From the NCBI GenBank assembly GCA_034190875.2, contig CM067354.1:48897908-48961907 (forward strand): a stretch of 64,000 nucleotides of DNA, in the 5' to 3' direction. Below are positions 23,541-37,514 of the stretch, in pieces. Each line of letters starts with the position of its first letter. Position 1 is the stretch's first letter. Source of the DNA: Urechis unicinctus (Eukaryota > Annelida > Polychaeta > Xenopneusta > Urechidae). Below the pieces are notes generated by a model. The model did not search any database. It worked only from the letters and a program-made list of their open reading frames with translations, and was not told the DNA's origin. A program made the position numbers and the translations under genes.

Positions 23541-24287
23541 TTATATATTACCTTGTTATTGCCAAACTACATTAACTGCCCAACTCCACCTGTAGGTTAG
23601 GTTTAGGTTAGACCGTATTCACCCTTTGCGAGGGGACACAAAACACACATCGGAGTGCTCGGATGAGCTACTGCATTTATTTGGGTCATGGGAGATGTTT
23701 GTTAACGTGACCAAGGATTCATTCCTTCTATTTTGCATAGATAAATGAACAAAGCCTCATTATTTAGATGCATAGTTGCCCAAGTCATTTAATCTGGGAG
23801 ATACTCCAAAAGAGTTAACTGTGAAAACGCATAGATGTGGCATATTGTAACCAAACATGCATTTTTAATTCTTTTAAAACATAACACTATACATATTTGT
23901 TGTGAATTTTGGCGTATTAACTCTTATACAACGGTGCAAATAGACGTAGTTAGCATTGCAGCAATAATCTATCGTTAACTTCACGCTAATTACACTCATA
24001 AAACTGCGCAAATGGAATCAGTTATCAGTTAGGCAATTATCTACCGTTAACATGCATCAATGACAATAGAGTATAACGACAGAACATCTATGGGAGGATT
24101 CAATATTTAAGCTTCAATCTAATGGGGTGATGAGCTTGACCAATAAATAATGACTAGCTAAGTACATTTGTTTGAGGCTTTTAAAACTATTCCATGTACC
24201 TTTGTTGGGATGATAAATAGTTAGTGAGATAATACCTCCCTCTTTCAATGTCTCTAGCATGTACGAAGGAGTGAATTATGTGTTAAC

Positions 24288-24503
24288 ATATCCAACGGCA
24301 CCAGGGTTCCTGGCTTGGCAGGTTAAATATTGTCTGTAACCAATATGTCATGGCCTTGGTGACTCCTTTTTACATTAGGAAATGGATCGAAATGGTCTCA
24401 GGATGCGAAGTTGTGTGACGTTTTAGTGAGCTGGAGGTCCATAAAATGGCTGAATACCGCATGGGGTGTGATAAGAATGCAATAATAGTGGATAGGAACA
24501 CGA
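24288..24503 (+). repeat. Diverged repeat D2, copy 2 (partner 19,838-20,060)
   Basis: CGGCACCAGGGTTCCTGG, TTAAATATTGTCTGT, CCTTGGTGAC, TCTCAGGATGCGAAGT, TGTGTGACGTTTTAGTGAG and AATAGTGGATAGGAACA follow copy 1. No coding frame is shared. Confidence 0.75.
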
Positions 24504-24509
24504 ACATTC

Positions 24510-27070
24510 AATATTTGGTTGATTGACACTTGCCATCATGACCATAAATCTTTCATTTTTCTGGTTTTGTTAGTGTCCCATGTCATGTAAACACATTTTG
24601 TAGAATACAATGTTCGCTCCATTAAGATATTAAGAAAGTGCCCGTCAACAACGAATTGCCTATAGCCTATAATCATAGTATTGACATCATTCTCCTCAAG
24701 AAGAATAGTGTAAGTGATGACATATAGAGACATAAGTGGAATCGTGGTTAATACCATAACGTCTTAACAACCACTCTGTAGACGTTAATAATGTAATTTT
24801 AGTCACATGATCTAAATATATAGTCGATAAGTAACGAAAATGAGTTATATATTACATAACGATAGAGATTTACTTCAATGGCTCTCTGTTCTCATTCATC
24901 TTGTTGAACACAGGGTGTCACTACCAACTCCCAAACCAGTTGATGTTTAGGCGATCTAAGTGATGATATCGGGAATATATTTTACATTTTATGGTTCACT
25001 CATTGTCCCCGCCGAGGTGACTAATATTTCCTTGATGTGGTTTAATTCAGGACGAATCCAGTTGAAAACGACTTTTTAGCCAGTTTGATCGATGGATTAA
25101 CTTTTGAGCGCAATTATATGTTATTCATTCTTCTCACAACGAGCAATTTCTCCGAAGGTATTAACTCCTTTTGGTATTGATGAAATAAGGTTACTGGATG
25201 GCGCTACTGTTGTTGATAAGATAATTGGAATTGTCACTTAACATTAGTTGCATGTTTGTAAAATTTCCATTAAATGTAAGTTCCCGGGAATTATTTGACA
25301 TTTGCCACACAGTTAGGTTGAAATAAAATTACGGCCATTGTGGCATACATGCTGTGCATCCAAGACTGTTAGCATCTCACACCCAAAAGACATTCTGACT
25401 AGATTGATCTTCTCGTGTTGCTCCGTGGCATTTTGCCCCTCGGGACATATCCTGAAAAAATTATTGACATTCTCATTTCGCACTTATCTCATTGCATTAC
25501 AGAAAAGCTCAACAGAGTAAAAAAAATAACTTGCATATACATAGCCTGACTCAAATTTACTTTATCTGGCGCGACTTATAGTATGGATCATCAATGCGAT
25601 TGGAATCCGATGATACATAGTTAAATGTATCAACTCTCACATAAGTCGCATTACGCGGCTGAGACAAACAAACAATATAAACAGTGACTTAAGCAAAATG
25701 TATTAAACTGCACATGTGATGAAAGCTTCATTCGCTCCTGGATAGTGATAACAACATTAAATTTGCCGAATAATCCAAGCGACTGAATAAAAAACAAAAT
25801 GGTTAATAAGCTGAGGAACATTATCTCCATCTCTTATCCACATGTAATTGATAATTCCAATCAATGGAAGCACTTGTTTGATCTCTAAATTCAGTTTTTA
25901 CAGTGGATTTATATAAACGGAAATTGGCAACCAAATGTATGTACTGTCCCAGCAGGAACAGGCAGCACAAATTAGAAAATCGGAATCGGAAATAAGCTTC
26001 AACTGGAATTACTCCATTGCTTAAATATATCATTAATGTATCTAAAGTATGTCTCAATAAAAGTCTAGGCTATCATTCGTCTATTGACAGTGTCCATGAT
26101 TGAAGTATGCGGTGATTTAAGACGTGCAGACTTCACATATGCTCAATTGTTTTCAGTTTCCATCAAATACCGCAAACACCACATTTTGTTCACTATTATC
26201 ATCACGCGAGTAAAATATATTGATACAGCTGCCTTCTTGATGTTGTTGCGATGTCTAATTAAGAAACTGTAGTTTTATGTGTTGGAGTTTATGGGAAAAT
26301 ACATTTATTTTTATTCAGATGTATTAAAATCACACAAGTGTCACAGTCATTAGGTGCTGCACAATGTCCAATAATGCACAATCCGTTCACACATGATTAA
26401 CAGGTAGGTGTCTTCTGGATTTCTCCACCCCCTGACTGCTACAAAAAAGATGATCTTTAATAGAGGCCTTGGGGCATGATACGATTGTAGTGTTTGGATA
26501 CGGTCATAATTATATGCAATAATGCTTTTAAAAGTTGATTGTCGATATATAGACAAATCGTTCAGTTAGCATGGTAATAGTAGAACGTATCATGACATTA
26601 AGCGACTTGTGAGTTCCTATATATGCAACACACTCATTGGTGGCGTGCACACGTATATCAGGCAATGAAAAATATTCCATAAAGAGTTAGTTAAATCAAC
26701 CAGGTAATTATAACCCATAGCATTTCAACAGACATTTCAGTGTATCGATCTCGTTCCTTACCTTATCATTTGATAGTGTTGAGTGGAGGTGTACGGGATG
26801 GTCGTCTTATGGCCCATTTCGTCTTAATCACAATATTAAGTGAAATGTTTACTTTTACAATATACTCTCTCAATGTCATTTTATGTAATACCAACTGGGC
26901 ATGAGAGTATCCATGAGTCTGACTCTCAGCACTACATCAGCACTACATCAACCAATAACCATGTAGGTGGATTACACGAGATAATAATTCATGTAATGGC
27001 TACATTACGCGCCCAATTGATCTTAAAGAACCTAATCAAGGCTAATTATTCGATGGCTGAATGAACTTAG
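24510..27070. other. No gene or recognised element
   Basis: Only short open frames (longest 78 codons, 25,821-26,057 minus) lacking any recognisable domain. CAGCACTACATCAGCACTACATCA near 26,928 is a 12-bp doublet. Nothing else stands out on either strand. Confidence 0.55.
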
Positions 27071-27074
27071 AAGT

Positions 27075-27235
27075 AGGAAAGGTGAGTTACTTGAATCGGG
27101 GGATTCAGTTCGTTTTTTCAATCGAGAGCAATTTGACGGGAGACTACATAACACAATGAAACGTGAGTTGATTATAGAATTTGACCGCTGACCACCCACT
27201 GAGGTGGCAGTTATACACGCTGCTACATATTGAGT
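27075..27235 (+). repeat. Dispersed repeat family E, fragment (partner 47,760-47,960)
   Basis: AAGGTGAGTTACTTGAATCG, ATCGAGAGCAATT-GAC-GGAGA, GAGTTGA, GACCACCCACTGAGGTGGCAG and a GCTGCT tract align in order with 47,767-47,945. Identity by eye is about 70%. Confidence 0.65.
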
Positions 27236-28429
27236 GTGTCACCGAAACCTTAGCACAGTTGAAGGGAAACGCCTCATATATCTAAAGCTTCACAGTGCCT
27301 TTGCTAGAGACGACATGTTGCAAGAATAAAACGTGGTCGCAAAGACAAAATAGGCAGGTATACACTTCTATGACCATGGTGCCCCATTGTGAGGCTAGTG
27401 ACAGTTCTTTTCTAAGCATCATAAAGGCTAGATGAATGCGATTAACATAAGTCACCTAAAGTCGATGGTTCATAGCATGTGTCACTCTGCGCTTCATCGG
27501 CAACAATGATGTCGTTATTCTGCAGATGGTTGGGCCTAGTTTACCATGTACAATACTGGTTATATTGATTTTATTTGTTGGAATCTGATATCGAGCCCTC
27601 AGCACTAATGTTCTCTGGGCAACACAAAAAACAAAACGACACAGGCTTAACGATTAAAATCAAGTCTTTGTATTATAGCAAAGGTAACTCGGGATTATAT
27701 ATCACGATATCGATTGACACTCGCAGTTAATGTATGGATTATTGAACGGCACTCATTATATGCATGATGAAAGTAGTTAACTTCATGTCTCAGCAATTTA
27801 GCCAATACCGAAAGAATTTAACAACCTAATGAAGCACCACATACGATATGGATTGTACATGTGTTCCTGCATATGCTATGTAATAAAGTCATAAATGAAG
27901 AAGTCCGGGAGTTGTAGAAGCTTGGAAGTGTTGGGGGCGGGGAGGAAAATTACTTCTACATTATTTGCGTTTAGGCGTTTGAACAAAACAACTTGCTCGA
28001 ATGGTTTAGGCCAGATGGATTGGGATACATCAGTCTAGTCAGGACACGACATCGATTGTAACGTCGCATCTCTTTTCATGATCCGTTTTATAATCTGATA
28101 ATAAAGCGCTTCTGTCAAGAAATAATTCAATGGCTCTCAATGCCTGACATTGATTATTGCTTTGAAATGGTTTTTGCATTATTCCTTGGGCATCTCAGAA
28201 TAATTCCTGGGATGGTAGACTTGTCGTGCTTTATATAAGCAAGTAGTACTATCAGGTCAACCGAGCTGTTATTATCAGCTACAACACGTTACAAATGTGC
28301 ATAACACTATTAGCTCTGACACCATATGAATATCCCTATGTGCGTAAATTATGTTGCATTTACACGTAGTGAAATGATGCGTACTCAGCAAATCTGCTCA
28401 AAGCAGCAGTTCTGTCATGCATGAGTACA

Positions 28430-28639
<210 letters not shown>

Positions 28640-29430
28640 TTATACGAGTGGTTCTTATTGGACCGCTCCAATCCTGGCTCAGTGAAATGGATTTCCTGTA
28701 TTGCAATTATGCTCCAAAAACGTTTTCCTGGTTCCACTCGACGAACGGGTAGATTGCATAGATCAACCCAATCGCTTTGTTCCATTTACAGCCATTTATA
28801 TATGGCTTCTTATAGCCGGAAACGCGTGTGAGACAGCTATAAGATATTGATAGCATCATGCAAAGAGAAGCAAATAGGAATTATACTTAAGCGTACGCTA
28901 TGCCACCCAATCCTTACCCGGTTGATTTACTTTCCATGTTCCTAAATGTCAAATGCCAAAGCAGTTTAATCCACACGTCAGTTAATCCCCTGTTGGGGAT
29001 GATACTCTCGTGTCGAGACTCCGATGTTATTGCCATTGGGAAATTAGGTTTTATGTAAATGAGTATACACGATAATGCAAATATGCTCAATGCAAATTAA
29101 TGTACATTAATGAGATGTAGTTTCCCGCCATATAACATATTTGACGAAACCCTGTACCGCCATTATTGACGTTACCGAATAAATAATTAATATTGAATTT
29201 GCTTCTTCCACAAAGTCATTCTTCTGGCTTGAATGTTTCATCGTGGGATTGGGCGATACAGCGGAGTCAGCAATGCTCTAAAACTATTTAGCTGGTCAAT
29301 TATGACAAAGAAGACCTCATGGATCCTCAGCCTTGTACATCATTACGATAAGCTCAAAAACGCAGCCTCAATAACATCCACTTCTTTTGGTTCCCAGCAC
29401 CCTCCACATAATCAAATACTTCCGGTGAGC

Positions 29431-29470
29431 CAGAATATAAGGATTAAGTACAGAATATAAGGATTAAGCG
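29431..29470 (+). repeat. 20-bp perfect-period doublet
   Basis: Two consecutive 20-bp units begin CAGAATATAAGGATTAAG and differ only in their last two bases. Confidence 0.9.
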
Positions 29471-30089
29471 CCTGAATTGATTTATAGCCTACTTGATCCC
29501 ATCAAGTCCTCACACAGTGAATATGCTTTCCATGCTCACCAATGAGGCACCATGTTGTTCAGCTGGAGAGTTCCACAAGAGCCATAGTACAGTAACTCAT
29601 TCAAAAGTACATCGCCTGTTAATGAAGACATTTAGCTGTCGAGACTGTGATGTACGCGGCTTTGAAACGTAGACTTTGCAACTACAAAGACAATGAAAGA
29701 TAACGGACATGTGCCCACTGCCAGTCATTTCACCCACAAAGATGCAGTTGCCAGTCATCACATACTATGATTGCCATTTAATAACATTTTAGAATAGGCT
29801 AGTCTTACATTTGAATAACTACATATTTCCTCTTGAAATACAATATTCATGGATATGACTCTTGGGCATTTCCTGCTACACATCGAGCTGTTACCACAAT
29901 ACCTGTTGATAAGATGCAATGTATGTGTGTATCAATACGATTCACAGATTCATAAAACAATAGGCATTACTTTGGAAATGCTGATGAATTTAATTAGTTT
30001 TTTTTGATGTTGATCTATGGTTACGGCATGTATCGACGGTTACTGCGCAGGTTGAGGGATTGTTATCATTCAGATGGTAAGAGCGAAGA

Positions 30090-30245
30090 CTTATTAGATC
30101 ATTCGTTCATTTCCGTTTAACCTACTTGTACGGGGCTTTATTCCGAGACCGTGATAAGACTATTCACGCCAGCTATGTCGCTTAATGAAAGTATGTCGTC
30201 AGAATATATGGGTGATAGGCGTACAGTTGCTCAGTGTAGACAAGT
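30090..30245 (+). repeat. Diverged repeat (partner 50,325-50,500)
   Basis: ATCATTCGTT-ATTT-CGT, CTTTATTCCGAGACCGTGAT, CATATGTCGCTTAATG-like and a GATAGGCGTACAGTTGCTC tract align in order with 50,331-50,480. With 27,075/47,760 it keeps the same order at an offset of about 20.2-20.7 kb. Confidence 0.65.
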
Positions 30246-30249
30246 CACA

Positions 30250-33245
30250 AAATGACGATCACAAAGAACAAAATCTTTTAATGCTCCCTATAGCAACCCT
30301 TGCATGTCAAAATTGATCGTAACTGATCGAAGCATTTACCACTATAAGCGCAACTGTTTTTATTATAGAATACTTCATTTAGTTCATATACAAATATATT
30401 CACAATTTTTATACTAATTCATACCTTGTTTCAATGACTTGTTTTGTTCAGCAGTTATAAAATATATTCTTATATGTCACGTGACGTTTGTAAACTATGT
30501 TTCTAGAACGAAACATGCCATTTTGTGCTATTTGATCTTGGCGTGATTGCTCTCAGTAACTCAATATCATTGAATATAACTTGTGCCAAAGTTGTTTTTG
30601 GCATTTGTTGGAAATCAGAGCATGCAATCTTCTGTTTATGATTATTCTACATGGCTTTAAACTACCATGTGCAGCACATTGTTATTTAGGAAACAGTTAT
30701 TTTATTAGCATTAGGTATTGTTTGAATAAGCACGGAATACTCCTCACTTGGGTATATCTACTTTGATGGTAGTATGATTGACATAGTCATGCTGAATGTA
30801 TGGTATCAACGAAAGAGCTGCGTCTGCAGAATCATTTCCTAAATTCCTTCGACTAAGAGTATAAATAAGCTATAGGTGTTCTGGATCATTTGGAAGCATC
30901 AATGTTCATTGTCTGGATAATTCAATCTAGGTTAACTGTGCCTACACTACTATGTCTAATCAATGTTGCTTACACGCGCCTTCAATGTAGCAATTTCTTT
31001 ATATGACAGACGGATTGTGGTTGCAAGTCAGTGCAACGGAATTCATCATTATCAATTATTATTGGTGATTTGTGTTTACATTGTTGAACACATTATCAGA
31101 AACGATATTATTATGACATCATTCAAATCATACAATCGTTCATTCTATGCCTTTCTGCTCCTCAGTGAGTTCATTATTTCAATCCAGATATATTACTATA
31201 TTTTTGCGCATGATGACAACTAATATAATTGCCTATTTGTCTCGTTCAGTCAGAATTCCCTGGTATTGCTAATTTGCGAACAGTTGTTGTCCCATTGAGT
31301 TGAGATGACGTTGTCAGCAGTGTAATTTATGGTAAGTCAGAACGAACGTCTGTATAATTTTCGTCTGGCGTCAAACTCTTAAATGGACACTTTTATCTGA
31401 AAATGCTCTTTTTTATTTCGCGAATAACTGTTCGCATTCAATTTGGATATGCATGATACTCTATTGTTTGATTGCAATAAAATTTATTATTTGAAATCTG
31501 ATCATATTCCTGGAGTTGTTTTTGATTATGAGATACAGCTAAAAAATCCATCAATGCCTCATATAATATTTTTTGCCACTGGAACGAAACGACGTAAACT
31601 GTCACCTGTCGAATCCATTACCACCTTTATGTTAGATGATTAAATGTCTTTCCCGCTCACTCATCCTGAATATTATCGTTAACAGGGTAGCCGGTTGGTG
31701 ATGTCATTCTTACAGTGGGTGTTAACTAGAACGCCTAATCCTGCCATGATCAAAAATATCTTGTTAAAGCCCTCAGTAATCAAATGTCAAGCGACTCAAC
31801 TTTGCTTGTTTTTGCGACAGAAAGCCACTGGTATAATATCACTCCGGGTACGCCAGGCAATAGTTGCTTCTCTCAGCAGATGTATAATTAACCGACAAAA
31901 CCTGTTACCATCATGAGCCATGTGACGCGTTTATGGGAGTGGATGCTATTCAGGTAAGGCATTAATTCCAAACAGCTCCTAGTTGTTGGGTCATTCAACC
32001 CGGTAAACTCCACGTCTGAAGACAGGTGATGAGATAGTAACCGTATCCACATCGCTGTGTGTATTTGTTTTAGTGTACATTATTATACTGGTTTATCACC
32101 ACCATACTTTCTGAATTAGTTGCTGTTGGCATCGTCACGGAATGTCTCTAATAAGCTGTCATTACTGATATTGAGCTGATCAATGGCCATATTTGTATGC
32201 TTTAGCTATTAGTATCGAAACATATTATACATGCGTACTCCATACCTGTGACGTCTGATAAGCTGTTGACCTACACGTTTTGCTTAGCATTGCAAAACAG
32301 TAATCATTTAACTGTATCGTACAAATAATTTTGCATTACAGGTAAATGATTCCATGGTCACCAGTGAATGCTAAATAAACCTCAGACTGAGCATCTGTGT
32401 GATGTGGTATATTCAATGCTCTTTGTTACTGTGCTTCAAACGATGCAAGCATAACTATTTTGGACCCATAAAATAGTGCTACTAGAATAACACATCTTGA
32501 GTGTCGATAAAATATGACCTGGGCTTGATATTGGATATGCACAAAAGAGAAATACTGCTTCTTTGGGACAAAGGTTACGCTCGGCCATGTTTTCCTTCAT
32601 ACTCAGTTGCTACACCGCAGGTGATAATATGATGCGCCGAAATCCAATAACGTGAGGAGTTTTTCGGAAGCAGTTTTAGTTAGAATCGCATGTTATATTA
32701 TTTCTCCGAATTGATCGGATGTTATTTCTCTCTATTTCAGCCAAAATGTAATTACGATAAAATTTGTGACAGTATTTACTTTTGCTCTTTTTTTTATTAC
32801 TTTCTGGTGCTAAAAGAGAAAACTCATTCAGTATTGTTGATTCCATGACAATAGCAGAGCGTAACCTTTGAAGGGTGTTAGGTTATGCTGCTTATAACGC
32901 TGTGACTGTCTTTTTTGTTAAAGTTGTCGAGGTTGTGGTTAAACAGAGGTTAATCAAATGCGGCCAAACAACAAAATGTTTTAAAGCATCTCATAATATC
33001 ACACTTACTTCCCCACATTTCATCTCATCCCCGACATTGGTCATCGCACTCTGTTGCGGTGTAATTCTATGTGCCCTTGTATGCAACAAAGTCACAAACC
33101 AATTCTCAGATATGCTTATGTTAAATCTTCACCCACGACATTATTTGGGCAATTGTGGCTTTTCTTTCCAGAGGCTTATGAATATATCCCTTACTCTGCG
33201 ATCATCCGGTTTGAATTGATTAACCTTTCAATCATTTGTCATTAC
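30250..33245. other. No gene or recognised element
   Basis: The longest open frame is 32,875-33,219 (114 codons), overlapped by another at 33,054-33,275. Both are hydrophobic and Cys-rich and show no known motif. The right end may be the start of the inverted duplication that is clear from 33,249. Confidence 0.5.
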
Positions 33246-33248
33246 AGT

Positions 33249-33410
33249 GAGCTGCGTTCAACAAACTATGTATAAAACCACACGTGCTGCATTATTGATA
33301 ATGGATGTTCCACGGGTCTTAACGATTCGTTGGTCGTGTGTTAACTTAGCCGTGTTTACTTGCAACTGGCGAATCGATCACATAAAGGATGTCCTGTAAG
33401 CATTCAGTCT
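33249..33410 (-). repeat. Inverted duplication D5, copy 1, block a (partner 61,394-61,573)
   Basis: Read on the minus strand, TTACAGGACATCCTTTA, a CGATTCG-CCAGT tract, GACCAACGAATCGTTAAGAC, GTGGAACATCCATTAT and TTTGTTGAACGCAGC match 61,404-61,573 on the plus strand. The partner has a small extra segment after ATCCATTAT. This is the best conserved block of the inverted pair. Confidence 0.85.
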
Positions 33411-33714
33411 ATTGTATCAGACAGTCTCATGTGTTTGATTGCATTCATTAATAAGCTGTCTCACTTCGGACGGGGCAAATGACAATAAAATGTAGACTTC
33501 ACCAATGTTCACTATTTGTGATACAGCATCTCCCTTTTAGCGAGTTTATGTACATGAAAAATATATTTGATGAAGCCTTATGTTCGAGTTTTGAAACGAT
33601 ATACGCCATGTTTACCACAAGTGAATGCAAATGATGTTCCACATAAAAAGTAAATTGAATTTGATTTAGCATATACATTCAAGCTGTGGTGATAAGTTGT
33701 TCTTTAAGATAGCC

Positions 33715-33917
33715 GAGTTCAATGGCCTCTTTATTCATTGCCCCTCTTTTACATGAATTTCAATAATCAGATAATAGGCCTTAAATATTAAGAGCCTGAC
33801 AGAATTTCCCACCTTCTTAAGACATAAGCTAAGTGATGACTGCTATTATGCCTCTCCATAACCAGGTTATACACAATAAAACAAACCCTCAATAGTGACA
33901 CATGTCGCGTGAAACCC
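33715..33917 (-). repeat. Inverted duplication D5, copy 1, block b (partner 60,266-60,480)
   Basis: On the minus strand, AGCTTATGTCTTAAGAA, CTGTCAGGCTCTTA, ATTCATGTAAAAGAGGGGCA and TGTGTCACTATTGAGGGTTT are found in order at 60,275-60,455. The (ATG)n that begins about 60 bases after the partner block is absent here. Confidence 0.85.
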
Positions 33918-34690
33918 TGTTGACAAATTAATCTTGAGAACTCCATCGGCATTCACATCGTAACAATCCAGTGATGTCAGGAATGCAACGAGGACACAGT
34001 GAATGTATCTTCGTAAATGTGCACAAATAATCTTTAACTTGTATTAATTTACAATTCTATTAAGTTCAACAGCTCGTAAAGTATAATTTTGGGATAGGCG
34101 TTTTGCGCAATGCCGTTTTGTTGTAACTGGAAGCCCATCATTCTTATGAACATAGTAGATCAGATTATTACTAGATACATTAAAACACTTCAAAGGGTGC
34201 CTTTGTGAGATAAGTAAGCATTTGGTCGCAAGAGCGTGTACATGAGTTATGAACGAGGCTAGCAAGTGTACGATTAAGGAGTTCAGCATGCTGTTACAAA
34301 TGCTTAATCACTACTGCTTTCTGAACGTTTGGCACAATGTTATGGATGATGGTGCACTAAAAAAGGAACTCAAGTAGCACTATCGGTGTGAAATAACTGA
34401 TGAAATTGCTCTGGCGTAACCGCCCGTTGTCAATAATTTTATGGACAAATATCTATTCGAATGCTTGACAATTGGGATTTATGCTGTGTTGCATGCTGTG
34501 GCAATATATTTGCGATGAACAGTTCATGAATCATAAAGGGTAGTAAATCTTCGTTGTCCCTCTCCAATTAAATGTAATGGTTCTCCCCCTTTATAAATTA
34601 ATCTGCGCGGATGTTTCGATTCACTTAAGATTTTTCTAAATAATTTTACGGCTTTGTTTCATTGACGTAAGGACCCGTTTTTATGACTGT

Positions 34691-35000
34691 GTTGCCTGAT
34701 TTATCTAATGGATGCAGTGGTTACATTAGCCGCCAACGTAGATAGTTGGATTCGGCAACAAGCTCAGTGCAGTGGTTGTATTGCATGTGCACTGGAATAT
34801 GTGCAAAATTTGCATCGGTCACAATAAGCGGTGCGTGTTTTAGATTACGCCAATTTTACGCCAATATTCTTCTAGGCGTCAAGAATATTCTATTAAAACT
34901 AAATTGACTGACGTGTTTTGAAATGTCCCTTGAAATGGTGTACCTGTTTCTATCAGAGAGAATAATGGCTTAGATACTAGCATATGCAACTCAGTCATGG
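34691..35000 (-). repeat. Inverted duplication D5, copy 1, block c (partner 59,887-60,183)
   Basis: On the minus strand, CATGACTGAGTTGCA, CTGATAGAAACAGGTAC, ATAGAATATTC, CTTGTTGCCGAAT and CACTGCATCC occur in the same order and spacing as at 59,887-60,183. Within the block, 34,863-34,889 is a perfect 9-bp inverted repeat with a 9-base loop (AATATTCTT...AAGAATATT). It is not conserved in the partner. Confidence 0.85.
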
Positions 35001-35004
35001 AATG

Positions 35005-37365
35005 TAAATGAAAGAATAACTCCCATTCAGTCGTTCAGAGTAACACTCCGTTAATAACAGATAATTTGCATTTGAACAAATATTAAAAAAAGAAAAATAT
35101 TGTCACGCTGAACGTGTTTATATGACATGATACAACGCGTATCACAAAGCACTCCTCTGCCTGCTGCTTTCCTTAATGGCCTAGGGGTCCTCAGTGTTTA
35201 ATTTTCTATTCACTTTGCTCATTTGCATCTTTACAGGTGCAGAATAATGAAACAAAAAGCATGGTAATCATCAGCGTGTAGGAATAAGACCAATATGGTC
35301 GACCGTCAACTAATTAAACCTTTGCTGGATAATGCCATAATATGTGACTGTTTCTCCGCATACCAATATTTTCCATCATTAATATTAACATCGGCATCAT
35401 CCGGAATGTATCATAAAACTATATATGCAGCGTGGTCGGTGAAAACGAACCGTTATTCTGAAGCAGTCGCGCTTTTTATCATCAATCAACTCAACAGCTT
35501 GCCAAATATTATGTGGTTATCGTAACAATCAGACTTAAAGAAATGCCGTCGCCACTCTATCAATCGGCGAGCAGCCATGGGAAGCCTCTCGTCAATTTAG
35601 TGGGTGAAAACAGCAATATTCAGTAACTGGGCTGATTTTCAACACGGATAAGACATTTGCACTGTTTTATAGCCTACGTTAAACTATTCAATAACCATGT
35701 GCTAGATTGATATTGTAATTTCATAACGTTATTTTGCTGTGCGCAAAACGAACCGAAAGGAGCTGCAAATAACGGAGAGAGGGTAATTAAAGTTGCCAAA
35801 TACTCTTTCATGCAGACAAAGCACCTGTTGTATGTAATAAATATGATACGAGTGGCAATCGAGCTATTCTATATGTGCGACCACATAGTGAAAGCTCACA
35901 AAATGAGACTTCAATTGAAAACAACAGGTTATGAATGCTTCACAGGTATTTGTTTTCAGGCTGATATGATGTACTTAATCTTTGTGGTTTCTTTAGTTGT
36001 TTTTCGATGTCTTAAATGATGCTTGGTCTGTTGGTTAAATGCATTGATACTTTTGTTGTTGTCAGACATTATCATGTGGTAGCTAACTGATCCATTAAGT
36101 ACCAATGTACCATGTATCCTTGCTCTACGAACAAAGAGAGAGCACTATTAGACGTTAAAAAGTCGGGTAAATATGCAAGGTTATGTGTCTTCATGCTTCA
36201 AGGAAATTCCTGCTAATGCATTTTTATGATTCGGGCGAGAACTCGAGTTTACGCGTGGTCATCGTGTTTACTGCACGTCACTAAATATCGATTTTATTGA
36301 TCATCAGCAATTCAGTTCAATTACTGTTAGCTGTCAAAACCAATACCATGATTTATAGAAACTATAATAACCATAGTAGTATTTGCATTCCAATCAAGCT
36401 TTGCATTGACATTTGTCTTGAGTTCAGTGATTTGTCGGAGAAAATAATTCCATGTGGGCAAGTTGGTCTCGTTCGAGCCTAATAAATGTGACCAATTCGA
36501 CTGCGTTAATGGGTTTTATGTTTTTGTGTATTACTGCATTCGATTATTAGGGATTGTTGAAGGTCATGGCGAAGCCTGTCAATGTAGCGCTCGGTTATTC
36601 ACTTCAACGATTGGAGCCAACATACTTTACATTGGAGTTAAGATTGTTATAGAATAAGACGATACGGATTTCCAATTTTACGTCTTTGAGTTACTAGCAG
36701 TCTTCCTGGTAACAAGAGCGTTTGGGGTTATAAACTAATTGAGTGGCACGATTACTGGATTGTTTTATACAGCTTATCAATACCCTTCCGTTATGAAAGT
36801 CATATTTGTAGTCAACTCAGGAATAGTGTAGGCCCGAAGCGCTTTTGTCAATGCTGTTGCATTGTATGTCAATTACACACAAAACAACATCAGCAACGAC
36901 CCCCTTTTATCAAATATGTGATCACAAGCAGCAATACATGACTACAGAGCGTGATCAGGGCAATAATGAACACTTACGGTACAAGAGCGGGATATCTAAA
37001 TATTCTTAAGCTACACATAACGAAACTCCAGAGAGTTGCGAATTGTCAAATGCTCCACTGCAACATTTAGCTTGATAGAGTGACATGTCTGTAAAGTTGC
37101 GTGAGACTTTTATATGCCAGGGGCCCAGTTCCAAAAGCACATCTCTTATCAGGTTGATTCAGGGTGGCTTTTTATGAGCCAGTAAGTGGGTTAATTATGT
37201 TTATGGGTTTGCGAGATATGTTTCTCCAGTGTCCATTTTTAGACGTAACAACTCGTCCCGATTATCGCCCTTTGACTCATATCTGAGTCTGTTTCGGGTG
37301 CTTGGTTGATTTGATCTGCAAATATCTATAAAACAAGGCCGCCTTCTTTGTCATTCAAGGAATAA
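35005..37365. other. No gene; weak GGGGCCCAGTT motif at 37,120
   Basis: Open frames are at most 76 codons and unrecognisable. CAGGGGCCCAGTTCC at about 37,119 resembles ends of repetitive elements common in aquatic animal genomes, but no second end was located. Confidence 0.5.
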
Positions 37366-37367
37366 CG

Positions 37368-37510
37368 TGACACGTATGTTGTGATGACACGTATGTTGTG
37401 ATGACACCTGTGCTGCGGTGACACATATGTTGTGGTGACACGTATGTTGTGGTGATATGTATGTTGTGGTGCCATGTATGTTGTAGTGACACGTACGTTG
37501 TGGTGACATG
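37368..37510 (+). repeat. 17-bp minisatellite, 8.4 units
   Basis: Eight full units and a partial one have the consensus TGACACGTATGTTGTGG. Units differ by one to five substitutions and no indels, so the period is exactly 17 throughout. No open frame follows the array. Confidence 0.97.
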
Positions 37511-37514
37511 AATT

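Noticed and set aside
23593..23611. Telomere-like TAGGTTAGGTTTAGGTTAG
   Set aside because: Only 19 bases, with mixed periods; too short to be an interstitial telomere.
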